Assembly: GCA_023390215.1 (NCBI GenBank)
Contig: JAEWDG010000043.1
Span: 1 to 6,288, forward strand
From: Bacteroidota bacterium
GTDB lineage: Bacteria > Bacteroidota > Bacteroidia > Chitinophagales > Chitinophagaceae
Length of the DNA: 6,288 bases
Direction of reading: 5' to 3'
In this document: positions 1 through 5,653 of the stretch, piece after piece
Position numbering within the stretch: position 1 is the first letter of the stretch
How the letters are laid out: every line of letters starts with the position of its first letter
Notes under the pieces: model-generated
Seen by the model: only the letters and a program-made list of their open reading frames with translations
What the model was told of the DNA's origin: nothing
Database searches by the model: none
Translations under genes and position numbers: made by a program

Positions 1-402
1 GAATAACAGGTAACATCGTGTCTGCCTGCTGCCATTTTTTTACTTCGCTTTGTAGCTTCACGAGCATTTGTTCCGGCGGAATCTCCCCCAGTATGCCCAT
101 CCGATCCTTAAAGCAACAGGTTTTTCCGGAAAAGATGTAAAGCGGATCTTTCTGTTGGTGGCCTTAAGCATTGGCTTTTTTGGCGGAGCATTGGGGCTGC
201 TGTTCGGCTTCATCGCCAGCCACCTGATAGATAACATTCCTTTTCATGTCAATTCATTACCTAACATCAAAGATTATCCTGTAAACTAGTTTTTTATGTA
301 ACGGGAATTATATTTTCCCTGCTCACCACATACCTGGCCGGTTTGTTCCCATCGGCGAAAGCGAGTAAAATGGATCCTGTAATAATCATAAGAGGCAAAT
401 GA
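1..402 (+). pseudogene. C-terminal remnant of a LolC/LolE/FtsX-type ABC permease, frameshifted
   Basis: This would be the membrane subunit partnering the ATPase that follows; the family moves lipoproteins or other envelope substrates or acts mechanically. From about position 106 the reading ILKATGFSGKDVKRIF, then a hydrophobic GGALGLLFGF segment and IDNIPF...YPVN, is typical of the C-terminal part of these permeases. That frame stops at TAG 287-289. The expected ending TGIIFSLLTTYLAG...KASKMDPVIIIRGK continues one frame over, from about 289 to the stop TGA at 400-402. A single missing base (or two extra) near 284-291 would explain this. Upstream of about 106 no frame gives a clean permease sequence, so at least one more lesion is likely. 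The true start lies outside the window. The stop overlaps the next ATG as ATGA. It could be a genuine pseudogene or reflect sequence errors near a contig end. The family call is firm, the broken state less so. Confidence 0.7.
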
Positions 403-1082
403 TGAATGAGTCTGTTCTTGAAGCGAGTCATATCAACAAAACTTTTCGTGGCAAACTGGATGTCCCGGTTTTGAAAGACATAAGTTTTGTGGTCGGAAAA
501 GGAGAGTTTGTTTCTGTGGTTGGAAAATCCGGTTGCGGTAAATCGACTTTGCTGTATGTCCTTTCTACGATGGATACGAATTACGACGGAAGCCTGGTGA
601 TCGATCATGAACTGCTAACGGGAAAAAAGAGTCTGAGGCTTGCACAGGTAAGAAATGAAAAGATCGGATTCGTCTTTCAATTTCATTACCTCCTGAACGA
701 ATTTGATGTATTGAGAAATGTGATGTTGCCGGGATTGAAACTCAACCGGCGCTCACATAAAGAAGTTGAAATGCAGGCAATGAAATGGTTAACTGTATTA
801 GGTATAGACAAACTGAGTAATAAGAAGCCGAATCTTTTATCGGGAGGAGAGAAACAGCGGGTTGCTATTGCAAGGGCACTTATCAACGATCCCCTGATCA
901 TCATGGGCGACGAGCCCACGGGTAATCTCGATAAGAAGAATAGCCAGATCGTATTCGATATTTTCAAAGATCTGTCAGATAATTTTCAACAGACTCTACT
1001 GATCGTTACACATGATCCGGACTTCGCCTCTCAAACAAACAGGATCATTGAGATGGAAGATGGAAAAATCATTCGTCAATAG
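399..1082 (+). CDS. ABC transporter ATP-binding protein, MacB/LolD/FtsE-like
   Basis: Cytoplasmic ATPase subunit that should power the adjacent FtsX/LolC-type permease. The 227-residue protein has the full motif set: Walker A GKSGCGKST at 42-50, Q-loop glutamine at 94 in VFQFHYLL, signature LSGGEKQR at 147-154, Walker B LIIMGDEP at 166-173 running into the EPTGNLD motif typical of LolD/MacB ATPases, and the switch histidine at 205 in THD. The residue before the Walker B DE is Gly where this family usually has Ala. Length is normal. The start ATG overlaps the permease stop in ATGA and has AGAGG 391-395 just upstream, suggesting translational coupling. A second ATG follows immediately and could also be used. 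LolD is the closest functional guess, but Bacteroidota carry several such pairs of unknown substrate, so no symbol is given. Confidence 0.9.
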   Translation: MMNESVLEASHINKTFRGKLDVPVLKDISFVVGKGEFVSVVGKSGCGKSTLLYVLSTMDTNYDGSLVIDHELLTGKKSLRLAQVRNEKIGFVFQFHYLLNEFDVLRNVMLPGLKLNRRSHKEVEMQAMKWLTVLGIDKLSNKKPNLLSGGEKQRVAIARALINDPLIIMGDEPTGNLDKKNSQIVFDIFKDLSDNFQQTLLIVTHDPDFASQTNRIIEMEDGKIIRQ

Positions 1083-1114
1083 CTACGTATAATAACACCG
1101 GGCAAGATCGGATT

Positions 1115-1438
1115 TTATGAGACGGCTTTCAATCCGATAATAGAGATGATGAGTGTGGAGATGAACAGGATCCGCAGAAAACTGGCGGGTTCTTTAAAAA
1201 ATACAATACCTATCAGTACAGTTCCAACAGCGCCAATTCCCGTCCATACAGCATAAGCGGTGCCGATTGGAAGGGTTTGTGTTGCTTTGATAAGTAAAAG
1301 CATACTCAGTGTTAATGCTATGAGGAAACCAGCATACCAGGCATAGATTTCATTGCCAGTGGCAGACCTTGCCTTTCCGAGGCAGAACGCAAACGCAACT
1401 TCAAAACAACCAGCGATGATTAAGATGAACCAGTTCAT
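1115..1438 (-). CDS. SMR family transporter, SugE/Gdx-like (guanidinium or quaternary ammonium exporter)
   Basis: Small multidrug resistance protein, a four-helix inner-membrane antiporter that works as a dual-topology dimer. The 107-residue product has hydrophobic segments at about 2-20, 31-51, 58-80 and 86-104. The essential first-helix glutamate is E13 (AGCFEV). PIGTAYAVWTGIGAVG at 57-72 is the SMR signature in the form common to SugE/Gdx proteins. The tryptophan usually found three residues after the glutamate in Gdx is Phe here (F16), so guanidinium specificity is uncertain and a broader cation exporter is possible. An in-frame upstream ATG at 1507 would add 23 polar residues before the first helix; the start at 1438 gives the standard SMR length and N-terminus. 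It converges with the ATPase gene, leaving 32 bases between stops, and no ykkC-type guanidine leader was recognised upstream. Confidence 0.88.
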   Translation of the reverse strand: MNWFILIIAGCFEVAFAFCLGKARSATGNEIYAWYAGFLIALTLSMLLLIKATQTLPIGTAYAVWTGIGAVGTVLIGIVFFKEPASFLRILFISTLIISIIGLKAVS

Positions 1439-1527
1439 GTGATAAAGGTAGGAAGAGAGAAATAAGTGGTTGCTGTTTACATATTCAGTTTGCTTTCTCC
1501 CTTCCAACCTAACATAAAAAATGAACT

Positions 1528-2013
1528 TTACGGATCCAGGGATCCTTGTGTCACTGATTTTTTACAATCCTTTGTGTCTCCCAATGTACATTCGCTGCAA
1601 TAGAATTCGATCTGGTTATCTTTATCAATATATCTTTTAGGATCGCATCCTTTTCTACATCCCGAACAACTTACTGAGGTTCCTCCTTCTAAAGTACTTT
1701 GAAGAATAGCAAACCTTCCATTGGCAAAATTCAGCAATTGAATAAGTTTGATCGAATTGTCCTCATTTACAAATTTGATATAGTAATAGGTTTGTTTAGT
1801 CTTGTCAACAAGTCCTTCATTAATACTTACAGAAACCAGGCTGGGTGTCAAACCCTGCTTTTTCGCAATTTGATTCGCAGATTTTATCAGTGAATCAGCA
1901 TTTACCGTAAGAATAAATGCTCCATTTTTAGATTCCCCGACGAACTTTCCCTGCGCTTTGCAATCAAATCCTATGACTGCCATGGAAATTAATAAAATAA
2001 AGACTGTTTTCAT
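1528..2013 (-). CDS. Hypothetical secreted protein with a six-cysteine C-terminal region
   Basis: I do not recognise this 161-residue family. Residues 1 to about 21 (MKTVFILLISMAVIGFDCKAQ) form a signal peptide ending in the KAQ type of site common in Bacteroidota, so the product is probably periplasmic or surface-exposed. A cysteine at 18 lies in FDC, which is a poor lipobox. The middle (about 30-110) looks like a small alpha/beta domain. The C-terminal region has cysteines at 116, 119, 123, 139, 142 and 150 (CSGC...C, then CSEC...C), a spacing suitable for metal binding or disulfides. It is codirectional with the downstream SMR gene (90 bases between this stop and that start); shared transcription is possible but no shared function is evident. 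Length, signal peptide and composition support a real gene. Confidence 0.75.
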   Translation of the reverse strand: MKTVFILLISMAVIGFDCKAQGKFVGESKNGAFILTVNADSLIKSANQIAKKQGLTPSLVSVSINEGLVDKTKQTYYYIKFVNEDNSIKLIQLLNFANGRFAILQSTLEGGTSVSCSGCRKGCDPKRYIDKDNQIEFYCSECTLGDTKDCKKSVTQGSLDP

Positions 2014-2343
2014 AACTCAGATTAAATAGTGATCCTACCTTCAGTTTTGGGCGCTGTGTCAGAAATTCCGCCTTAGCATTTTGGTTTTAGAAGCACGCAT
2101 CCAGGTTAACGCGTTCGTAGTTTACCAAATTTGACCAATAATGCTTTTGCTAATTTAGAAAAAGCAACGATTCAGCGAATAGTGATTTCCTCATCTGAAA
2201 CTGTTTTTTTACACTTCGTCGGCCTGGTTGAGGCATGGGCTTTTTGAACTACTGCCGCGAAGACCCGGGGTCACATCTTAAAACCACGAGACAAAAGTTA
2301 CGATCTCATTTCCGGCACGTATTTAGTTTTGTAAGAAAACAAT
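2014..2343. other. 330-base gene-free region between divergent genes
   Basis: I see no credible coding frame or RNA gene here. It must hold the promoters of the minus-strand secreted protein and the plus-strand thioredoxin. A good -7 box for thioredoxin lies at 2324-2331. On the minus strand the best match is CAAATTTG at 2126-2133 (7 of 8 to TAnnTTTG), over 100 bases from the start and therefore weak. Other structures are a 7-bp stem TGCTTTT/AAAAGCA (2142-2148 with 2160-2166), a short palindrome GACCCGGGGTC at 2262-2272, and a GCCT/AGGC hairpin at 2222-2234. None has a U-tract that would make it a convincing terminator. Confidence 0.5.
2324..2331 (+). promoter_or_regulatory. Candidate -7 box of the thioredoxin gene
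   Basis: TAGTTTTG matches the Bacteroidota sigma-factor -7 consensus TAnnTTTG at every defined position and ends 12 bases before the thioredoxin ATG. No good TTG -33 element is present at the usual distance; the nearest is TTA at 2298-2300. The short leader is A-rich (GTAAGAAAACAAT), as is common for starts lacking a Shine-Dalgarno sequence in this phylum. Confidence 0.4.
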
Positions 2344-2718
2344 ATGGCAACAGTTAAATTAACTACGCAGGATTTTAAGGATAAGATATTTAATTACGAC
2401 AGCAGCCAGGATTGGAAGTACTCCGGTGAATTGCCTGCTGTCATTGATTTTTATGCAGACTGGTGCGGTCCATGTAAAATGATCGCTCCTGTTCTTGAAG
2501 AACTGTCGGAGGATTATGCAGATAAGCTGGTTATTTATAAAGTGGATACAGAGAAAGAACTCGAACTTTCGTCTGTATTCGGTATTCAAAGTATTCCCAC
2601 TTTACTTTTTATTCCAATGGAAGGCAGCCCGATGATTCAACCCGGTGCGCTTCCAAAAAAAGTACTTAAAGAGATCATTGATTCAAAACTTATAAATACG
2701 TCTAACATTGATCAGTAA
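2344..2718 (+). CDS. trxA: Thioredoxin
   Basis: Cytoplasmic disulfide reductase; no signal peptide is present. The 124-residue protein has the classical active site WCGPCK at 40-45 (C41, C44), the strand VIDFYADW before it, and the cis-proline loop SIPT at 83-86 (P85). The N-terminal part holds a short insertion (YDSSQDWKYSGELP) before the core, which makes it slightly longer than E. coli thioredoxin. The start ATG at 2344 follows a consensus -7 box. It opens the plus-strand sulfur cluster, 108 bases before the TauE gene. Thioredoxins reduce protein persulfides and rhodanese intermediates, so a role in recycling sulfane-sulfur carriers fits, though this is inferred from context. Whether it is the main housekeeping thioredoxin or a cluster-dedicated paralogue cannot be told from this window. 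Confidence 0.93.
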   Translation: MATVKLTTQDFKDKIFNYDSSQDWKYSGELPAVIDFYADWCGPCKMIAPVLEELSEDYADKLVIYKVDTEKELELSSVFGIQSIPTLLFIPMEGSPMIQPGALPKKVLKEIIDSKLINTSNIDQ

Positions 2719-2752
2719 ATTATAAGGTCCTGAATAAGCTGATCATTCTTCC

Positions 2753-2768
2753 GGTGATAATTATCACC
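2753..2768. promoter_or_regulatory. Perfect 16-bp palindrome, candidate CRP/FNR-type operator before the TauE gene
   Basis: GGTGATAATTATCACC is a perfect inverted repeat. It contains GTGA-N6-TCAC (CRP layout) and equally TGAT-N4-ATCA (FNR layout). Its centre (2760.5) lies 28.5 bases before the start of a near-consensus -7 box, TTAGTTTG at 2789-2796. That would put the centre close to -41.5 relative to a start site near 2800-2803, as for class II activators. No regulator gene lies in the window, so the binding protein is inferred only from geometry. Confidence 0.5.
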
Positions 2769-2788
2769 AATAGATACCGTGCTTGGTT

Positions 2789-2796
2789 TTAGTTTG
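2789..2796 (+). promoter_or_regulatory. Candidate -7 box of the TauE gene
   Basis: TTAGTTTG agrees with TAnnTTTG at five of the six defined positions (T for A at the second). It lies 30 bases before the ATG at 2827, and the perfect palindrome sits where a -33 element would be. The match alone is weak; its spacing to the palindrome makes it worth listing. Confidence 0.3.
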
Positions 2797-2826
2797 CGCC
2801 TCAGAAATAAAGACTGAACTTAGCGC

Positions 2827-3618
2827 ATGGAAATTATTGGTTATTTCGCGGCATTGCTTATCGGCTTATCGCTGGGACTGATCGGTGGTGGTGGATCTAT
2901 ACTCACGGTTCCCGTATTGGTTTATCTTTTTTCAGTCAACCCCTTACTCGCCACTTCTTATTCACTATTTATTGTAGGATTGACCAGCCTGGTGGGTGCC
3001 TTCAACAATTACAGGAAAGGCTTTATAAATATTAAAGTGGCTTTATTATTTGGCATTACTTCCATTATTTCTGTTTCTCTTACAAGGCGATTGATCGTTC
3101 ATAGACTTCCTGAAACCATAAGGCTATCGGGTAACCTCAGTATCCATTCGGCTACGATAACCATGGTGCTGTTTGCGGCGCTGATGGTCATTGCTGCCAT
3201 ATTCATGATCAGAAAGAAAAATCCAAATAACATAACCGGGGAACGACCAGGTAATCCAATAAAATTAATCCTTCTGGGCATATCGATAGGATTTGTAACG
3301 GGCTTCCTTGGCGCCGGGGGAGGATTTTTGCTCATACCTGCGCTGGTACTAATGCTTGGATTACCTATAAAAGAGGCGATTGGTACATCCTTGCTTATCA
3401 TCGCTATGAATTCATTGACTGGTTTTATAATGGACCTGGGACATTTTCCTATCGACTGGAAATTTATGCTAACGGTATCCGCCATTGCGATCACAGGAAT
3501 TCTTATCGGAGGAGTTTTAGCTAGAAGAATCGAGGGGGCGAAATTAAAAAAGGCATTTGGCTGGTTCGTTCTTGTTATGGGGATCTATGTTATTCTTAAA
3601 GAAATCTTATTTAAATGA
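2827..3618 (+). CDS. TauE/SafE family membrane permease (sulfite or organosulfur anion exporter)
   Basis: Integral inner-membrane protein of 263 residues, the usual size for the family, with about eight hydrophobic segments. The internal duplication that defines TauE/SafE is plain: GLIGGGGSILTVPVL at 17-31 is mirrored by GFLGAGGGFLLIPAL at 159-173, each followed by a conserved segment (ATSYSLFIVGLTSLVGA at 42-58 and AIGTSLLIIAMNSLTGF at 184-200). The two halves are joined by a polar linker at about 129-145. Members export sulfite, sulfoacetate or related anions, and one accompanies the cst persulfide operon of Staphylococcus. Placed directly before a persulfide dioxygenase, whose product is sulfite, sulfite export is the natural inference; the substrate cannot be read from the sequence. 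The next gene follows after 87 bases that contain a possible terminator and promoter. Confidence 0.9.
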   Translation: MEIIGYFAALLIGLSLGLIGGGGSILTVPVLVYLFSVNPLLATSYSLFIVGLTSLVGAFNNYRKGFINIKVALLFGITSIISVSLTRRLIVHRLPETIRLSGNLSIHSATITMVLFAALMVIAAIFMIRKKNPNNITGERPGNPIKLILLGISIGFVTGFLGAGGGFLLIPALVLMLGLPIKEAIGTSLLIIAMNSLTGFIMDLGHFPIDWKFMLTVSAIAITGILIGGVLARRIEGAKLKKAFGWFVLVMGIYVILKEILFK

Positions 3619-3642
3619 TTGCAGGCTAAAAGATTTTGGCTA

Positions 3643-3658
3643 TGTGACTTATGTCGCG
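3643..3658. promoter_or_regulatory. Degenerate CRP/FNR-like site before the dioxygenase gene
   Basis: TGTGACTTATGTCGCG has a perfect left half (TGTGA) and a right half TCGCG, two changes from TCACA, separated by six bases. Its centre (3650.5) is 29.5 bases before the -7-like box at 3680, almost the distance seen before the TauE gene. The right half overlaps a possible terminator stem, so the two readings compete. Confidence comes mainly from the parallel spacing. Confidence 0.3.
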
Positions 3659-3672
3659 CTCCGACTTTTTTT
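3653..3672 (+). terminator. Weak candidate intrinsic terminator after the TauE gene
   Basis: GTCG, a five-base loop CGCTC, then CGAC, followed at once by seven T residues, 34 bases after the TauE stop. The T-tract is good but the stem is only 4 bp, so termination would be partial at most. Confidence 0.3.
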
Positions 3673-3679
3673 ATTAGAG

Positions 3680-3687
3680 CAAATTTG
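3680..3687 (+). promoter_or_regulatory. Candidate -7 box of the dioxygenase-rhodanese gene
   Basis: CAAATTTG matches TAnnTTTG except for C at the first position and ends 18 bases before the ATG at 3706. The leader between them is very A/T-rich (TAATTAATAATTATA). No clear -33 TTG is seen. Confidence 0.3.
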
Positions 3688-3705
3688 TCTTAATTAATAA
3701 TTATA

Positions 3706-5127
3706 ATGAAAATTGAGCAGATTTATACAGGTTGCCTTGCGCAGGGTGCATATTATATTGAAAATGATGGTGAAGCCCTTGTAATAGATCCGTTACGTGA
3801 GGTACAGCCATATATCGATAGAGCGGAAAACAACAACGCCCGGATCAAATACGTGTTGGAAACTCATTTTCATGCGGATTTCGTGAGCGGGCACCTTGAT
3901 CTGGCGAATAAAACCGGAGCGAAGATCGTTTATGGCCCTAATGCCAACCCTGGTTTCGATTTTTATTCCGCAAAAGATGGGGAAGAATTGAAATTGGGTA
4001 GAGCAACGATAAAAGTATTACATACGCCCGGGCATACCATGGAAAGCACCTGTTACCTGCTAAAGGATGAAGACGGAAAAGATGTCGGATTGTTCAGCGG
4101 AGCCACCTTGTTTATCGGCGATGTGGGCCGACCGGACCTGGCGCAAAAATTAAAATCCGAACTCACCCGGGATATGCTCGCGGGATATCTTTATGATTCA
4201 TTGCGAAATAAGATCATGCCCCTTTCCAATGATATCATCGTTTATCCTGCACATGGTGCAGGAAGTGCATGTGGTAAAAACATGAGTAAAGAAACTATGG
4301 ATAGTCTGGGGCACCAGAAGCAGACAAATTATGCACTTCGTGCGGATATGACCAAAGATGAATTTATTAAGGAAGTAACCGCGGGATTGGTTGAGCCGCC
4401 GGCATATTTTCCCTTGAACGTAATGCTGAACATACAGGGTTACGAAAGTATCGATAAAGTGTTAGCGCGGGGCTTGAACGGCCTGTCACCTGATGCGTTT
4501 GAGACTGCGGCAAATGATACAGGTGCCCTGATGCTGGATGTGCGGCCGGCACAGGAATTTGCAAAGGCCTTTGTACCGAATTCGATCAATATCGGACTCG
4601 AAGGCTCATTTGCTCCCTGGGTTGGCGCGATGATACCCGACATAAAACAGGAACTGCTGCTGATTTGCGAACCAGGGAGCGAGGAAGAAGTGGTTACCCG
4701 CCTTAGCCGTGTCGGGTACGATCATGTTATCGGTTATCTCAGGGGTGGAGTAGAAGCATGGAAAAGCGCAGGTAAGGAATTAGATACCATCCAAAGCATC
4801 AGCGCGGATAACCTGGCAGATATCCTTAAAAAAGAACCGTCTTCAAGTATACTCGATGTGAGAAAAAAGAGTGAATATTTGAGCGAACATTTGCTCCAGG
4901 CCGAAAACACGCCGCTTGATTCCATCAACGAATCGATGGGAAAAATTGACAAAGAAAAAACCTATTATGTTCATTGCGCGGGGGGTTATCGCTCAATGAT
5001 TTTTGTTTCCATACTTCGGGCAAGGGGATATGAAAAGCTCGTTGATGTTAAGGGTGGATTTAAGTCAATAAAAGAATCAAACAGGTTTCAGCTTACAGAT
5101 TATGTTTGTCCTACTACGTTGCTCTAG
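3706..5127 (+). CDS. CstB-like persulfide dioxygenase fused to two rhodanese domains
   Basis: Cytoplasmic 473-residue enzyme expected to oxidise glutathione-like or other low-molecular-weight persulfide to sulfite with a mononuclear iron, and to transfer sulfane sulfur through its rhodanese part. The N-terminal metallo-beta-lactamase fold (1 to about 240) carries THFHADF at 53-59, TPGH ending at H110, GDVGRPDL with D139, and PAHG with H183. By analogy with ETHE1 the iron ligands would be H54, H110 and D139. The last His of the HxHxDH motif is Phe (F59), compatible with a one-metal site. A first rhodanese domain (about 264-360) has a cysteine, C321, in CEPGSEEE, an acidic loop unlike an active site. 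The second (about 364-465) has a proper loop CAGGYRS with C424. The C-terminus ends in a CPTT motif (C468). The architecture matches staphylococcal CstB in domain order and size. Confidence 0.92.
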   Translation: MKIEQIYTGCLAQGAYYIENDGEALVIDPLREVQPYIDRAENNNARIKYVLETHFHADFVSGHLDLANKTGAKIVYGPNANPGFDFYSAKDGEELKLGRATIKVLHTPGHTMESTCYLLKDEDGKDVGLFSGATLFIGDVGRPDLAQKLKSELTRDMLAGYLYDSLRNKIMPLSNDIIVYPAHGAGSACGKNMSKETMDSLGHQKQTNYALRADMTKDEFIKEVTAGLVEPPAYFPLNVMLNIQGYESIDKVLARGLNGLSPDAFETAANDTGALMLDVRPAQEFAKAFVPNSINIGLEGSFAPWVGAMIPDIKQELLLICEPGSEEEVVTRLSRVGYDHVIGYLRGGVEAWKSAGKELDTIQSISADNLADILKKEPSSSILDVRKKSEYLSEHLLQAENTPLDSINESMGKIDKEKTYYVHCAGGYRSMIFVSILRARGYEKLVDVKGGFKSIKESNRFQLTDYVCPTTLL

Positions 5128-5133
5128 TAAGGT

Positions 5134-5245
5134 AAAAGTCAAAAGTCAAAAGTCAAAAGTCAAAAATAAAAAGTCAAAAGTCAAAAGTAAAACGCCAAAA
5201 GTCAAAAGTCAAAAGCCAAAAATAAAAAGTCAAAAATAAAAAGTT
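5134..5245. repeat. Tandem heptamer array, 16 units of AAAAGTC and variants
   Basis: Starting seven bases after the dioxygenase stop, sixteen 7-base units run in exact register. Nine are perfect AAAAGTC (at 5134, 5141, 5148, 5155, 5169, 5176, 5197, 5204 and 5225). The rest are AAAAATA (three times), AAAAGTA, AAACGCC, AAAAGCC and AAAAGTT. All differences are substitutions; no indel breaks the register. There are no spacers, so it is not a CRISPR array, and no coding frame uses it. Confidence 0.95.
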
Positions 5246-5251
5246 TAAAAA

Positions 5252-5333
5252 ATCATACATCATTATATCACACAACACACATCATACATCACAAATCGTA
5301 CATCATACATCACAGATCATAAATAATACATCA
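5252..5333. repeat. Short imperfect CATACATCA repeats leading into the rhodanese start
   Basis: CATACATCA occurs at 5254-5262, 5283-5291 and 5304-5312, with a one-mismatch copy AATACATCA at 5325-5333, and ACATCA/ATCACA fragments between them. Spacing is irregular. Almost no G occurs on the + strand. The last copy runs directly into the ATG at 5335, so this low-complexity DNA is the 5' leader of the rhodanese gene. Confidence 0.75.
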
Positions 5334-5334
5334 C

Positions 5335-5652
5335 ATGTTCAGCATATTTAAAAAATTTTTCGGCGGCGGTTCTGCCGTTGATTTTAAAGAACTGGCGCTC
5401 CGCGGCGCGGTTATCGTCGACGTCCGCACAGCTGCAGAATTTAAAACAGGTCATATTCAGGGCGCCATAAATATTCCACTCGACCAGGTGAAATCAAAAA
5501 TGGCAGAACTTAAGAAAGCGAATAAACCAATTATCACCTGCTGCCGGAGTGGCAGTAGAAGCGGAATGGCGAAATCGATGATCCACGCCGCGGGGATGGA
5601 ATGCTATAATGGCGGCCCCTGGAACATACTGCAAACTAAAATACGCGAATAA
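5335..5652 (+). CDS. Single-domain rhodanese (sulfurtransferase)
   Basis: A 105-residue protein, one rhodanese domain, that would carry sulfane sulfur as a cysteine persulfide. VIVDVRTAAEFKTGHIQGAINIPL (27-49, read in two parts: VIVDVRT...EF and GHIQGAINIP) is the usual substrate-pocket half, and the active-site loop CRSGSRS places the catalytic cysteine at C70, preceded by another cysteine C69. The first ten residues (MFSIFKKFFG) are amphipathic and could touch the membrane, while no true signal peptide is present. The start follows repeat DNA without a Shine-Dalgarno sequence. The next gene begins one base after the stop, so the two are almost surely cotranscribed and perhaps work as a pair. 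In YgaP of E. coli a rhodanese and a two-helix membrane domain are fused; here they appear as neighbours. Confidence 0.92.
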   Translation: MFSIFKKFFGGGSAVDFKELALRGAVIVDVRTAAEFKTGHIQGAINIPLDQVKSKMAELKKANKPIITCCRSGSRSGMAKSMIHAAGMECYNGGPWNILQTKIRE

Positions 5653-5653
5653 T

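Noticed and set aside
1107..1138. Perfect 8-bp inverted repeat ATCGGATT/AATCCGAT between the ATPase and SMR genes as a bidirectional terminator
   Set aside because: The loop is 16 bases, one arm is inside the SMR coding region, and neither side has a T-tract, so terminator activity is not supported.
1439..1507. Longer SMR protein starting at 1507 (23 extra residues)
   Set aside because: The extension is polar and atypical; SMR proteins start a few residues before the first helix, as with the ATG at 1438.
2359..2589. Minus-strand frame opposite thioredoxin, and similar antisense frames opposite the ATPase, TauE and dioxygenase genes
   Set aside because: All are antisense to genes with full domain evidence and show no domains, signal peptides or plausible starts of their own.
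2709..2745. Inverted repeat TGATCAG/CTGATCA around the thioredoxin stop as a terminator
   Set aside because: The stem is 7 bp with a 23-base loop and only a broken T-rich tail; it could easily be chance.
3695..3703. ATAATTAT before the dioxygenase start as another copy of the operator core
   Set aside because: It shares only the A/T-rich centre of the palindrome and lacks the GTGA/TCAC arms, so it is expected by chance in such A/T-rich DNA.
5134..5245. CRISPR-like appearance of the AAAAGTC array
   Set aside because: The units are only 7 bases long, directly adjacent and without unique spacers; it is a simple tandem repeat.
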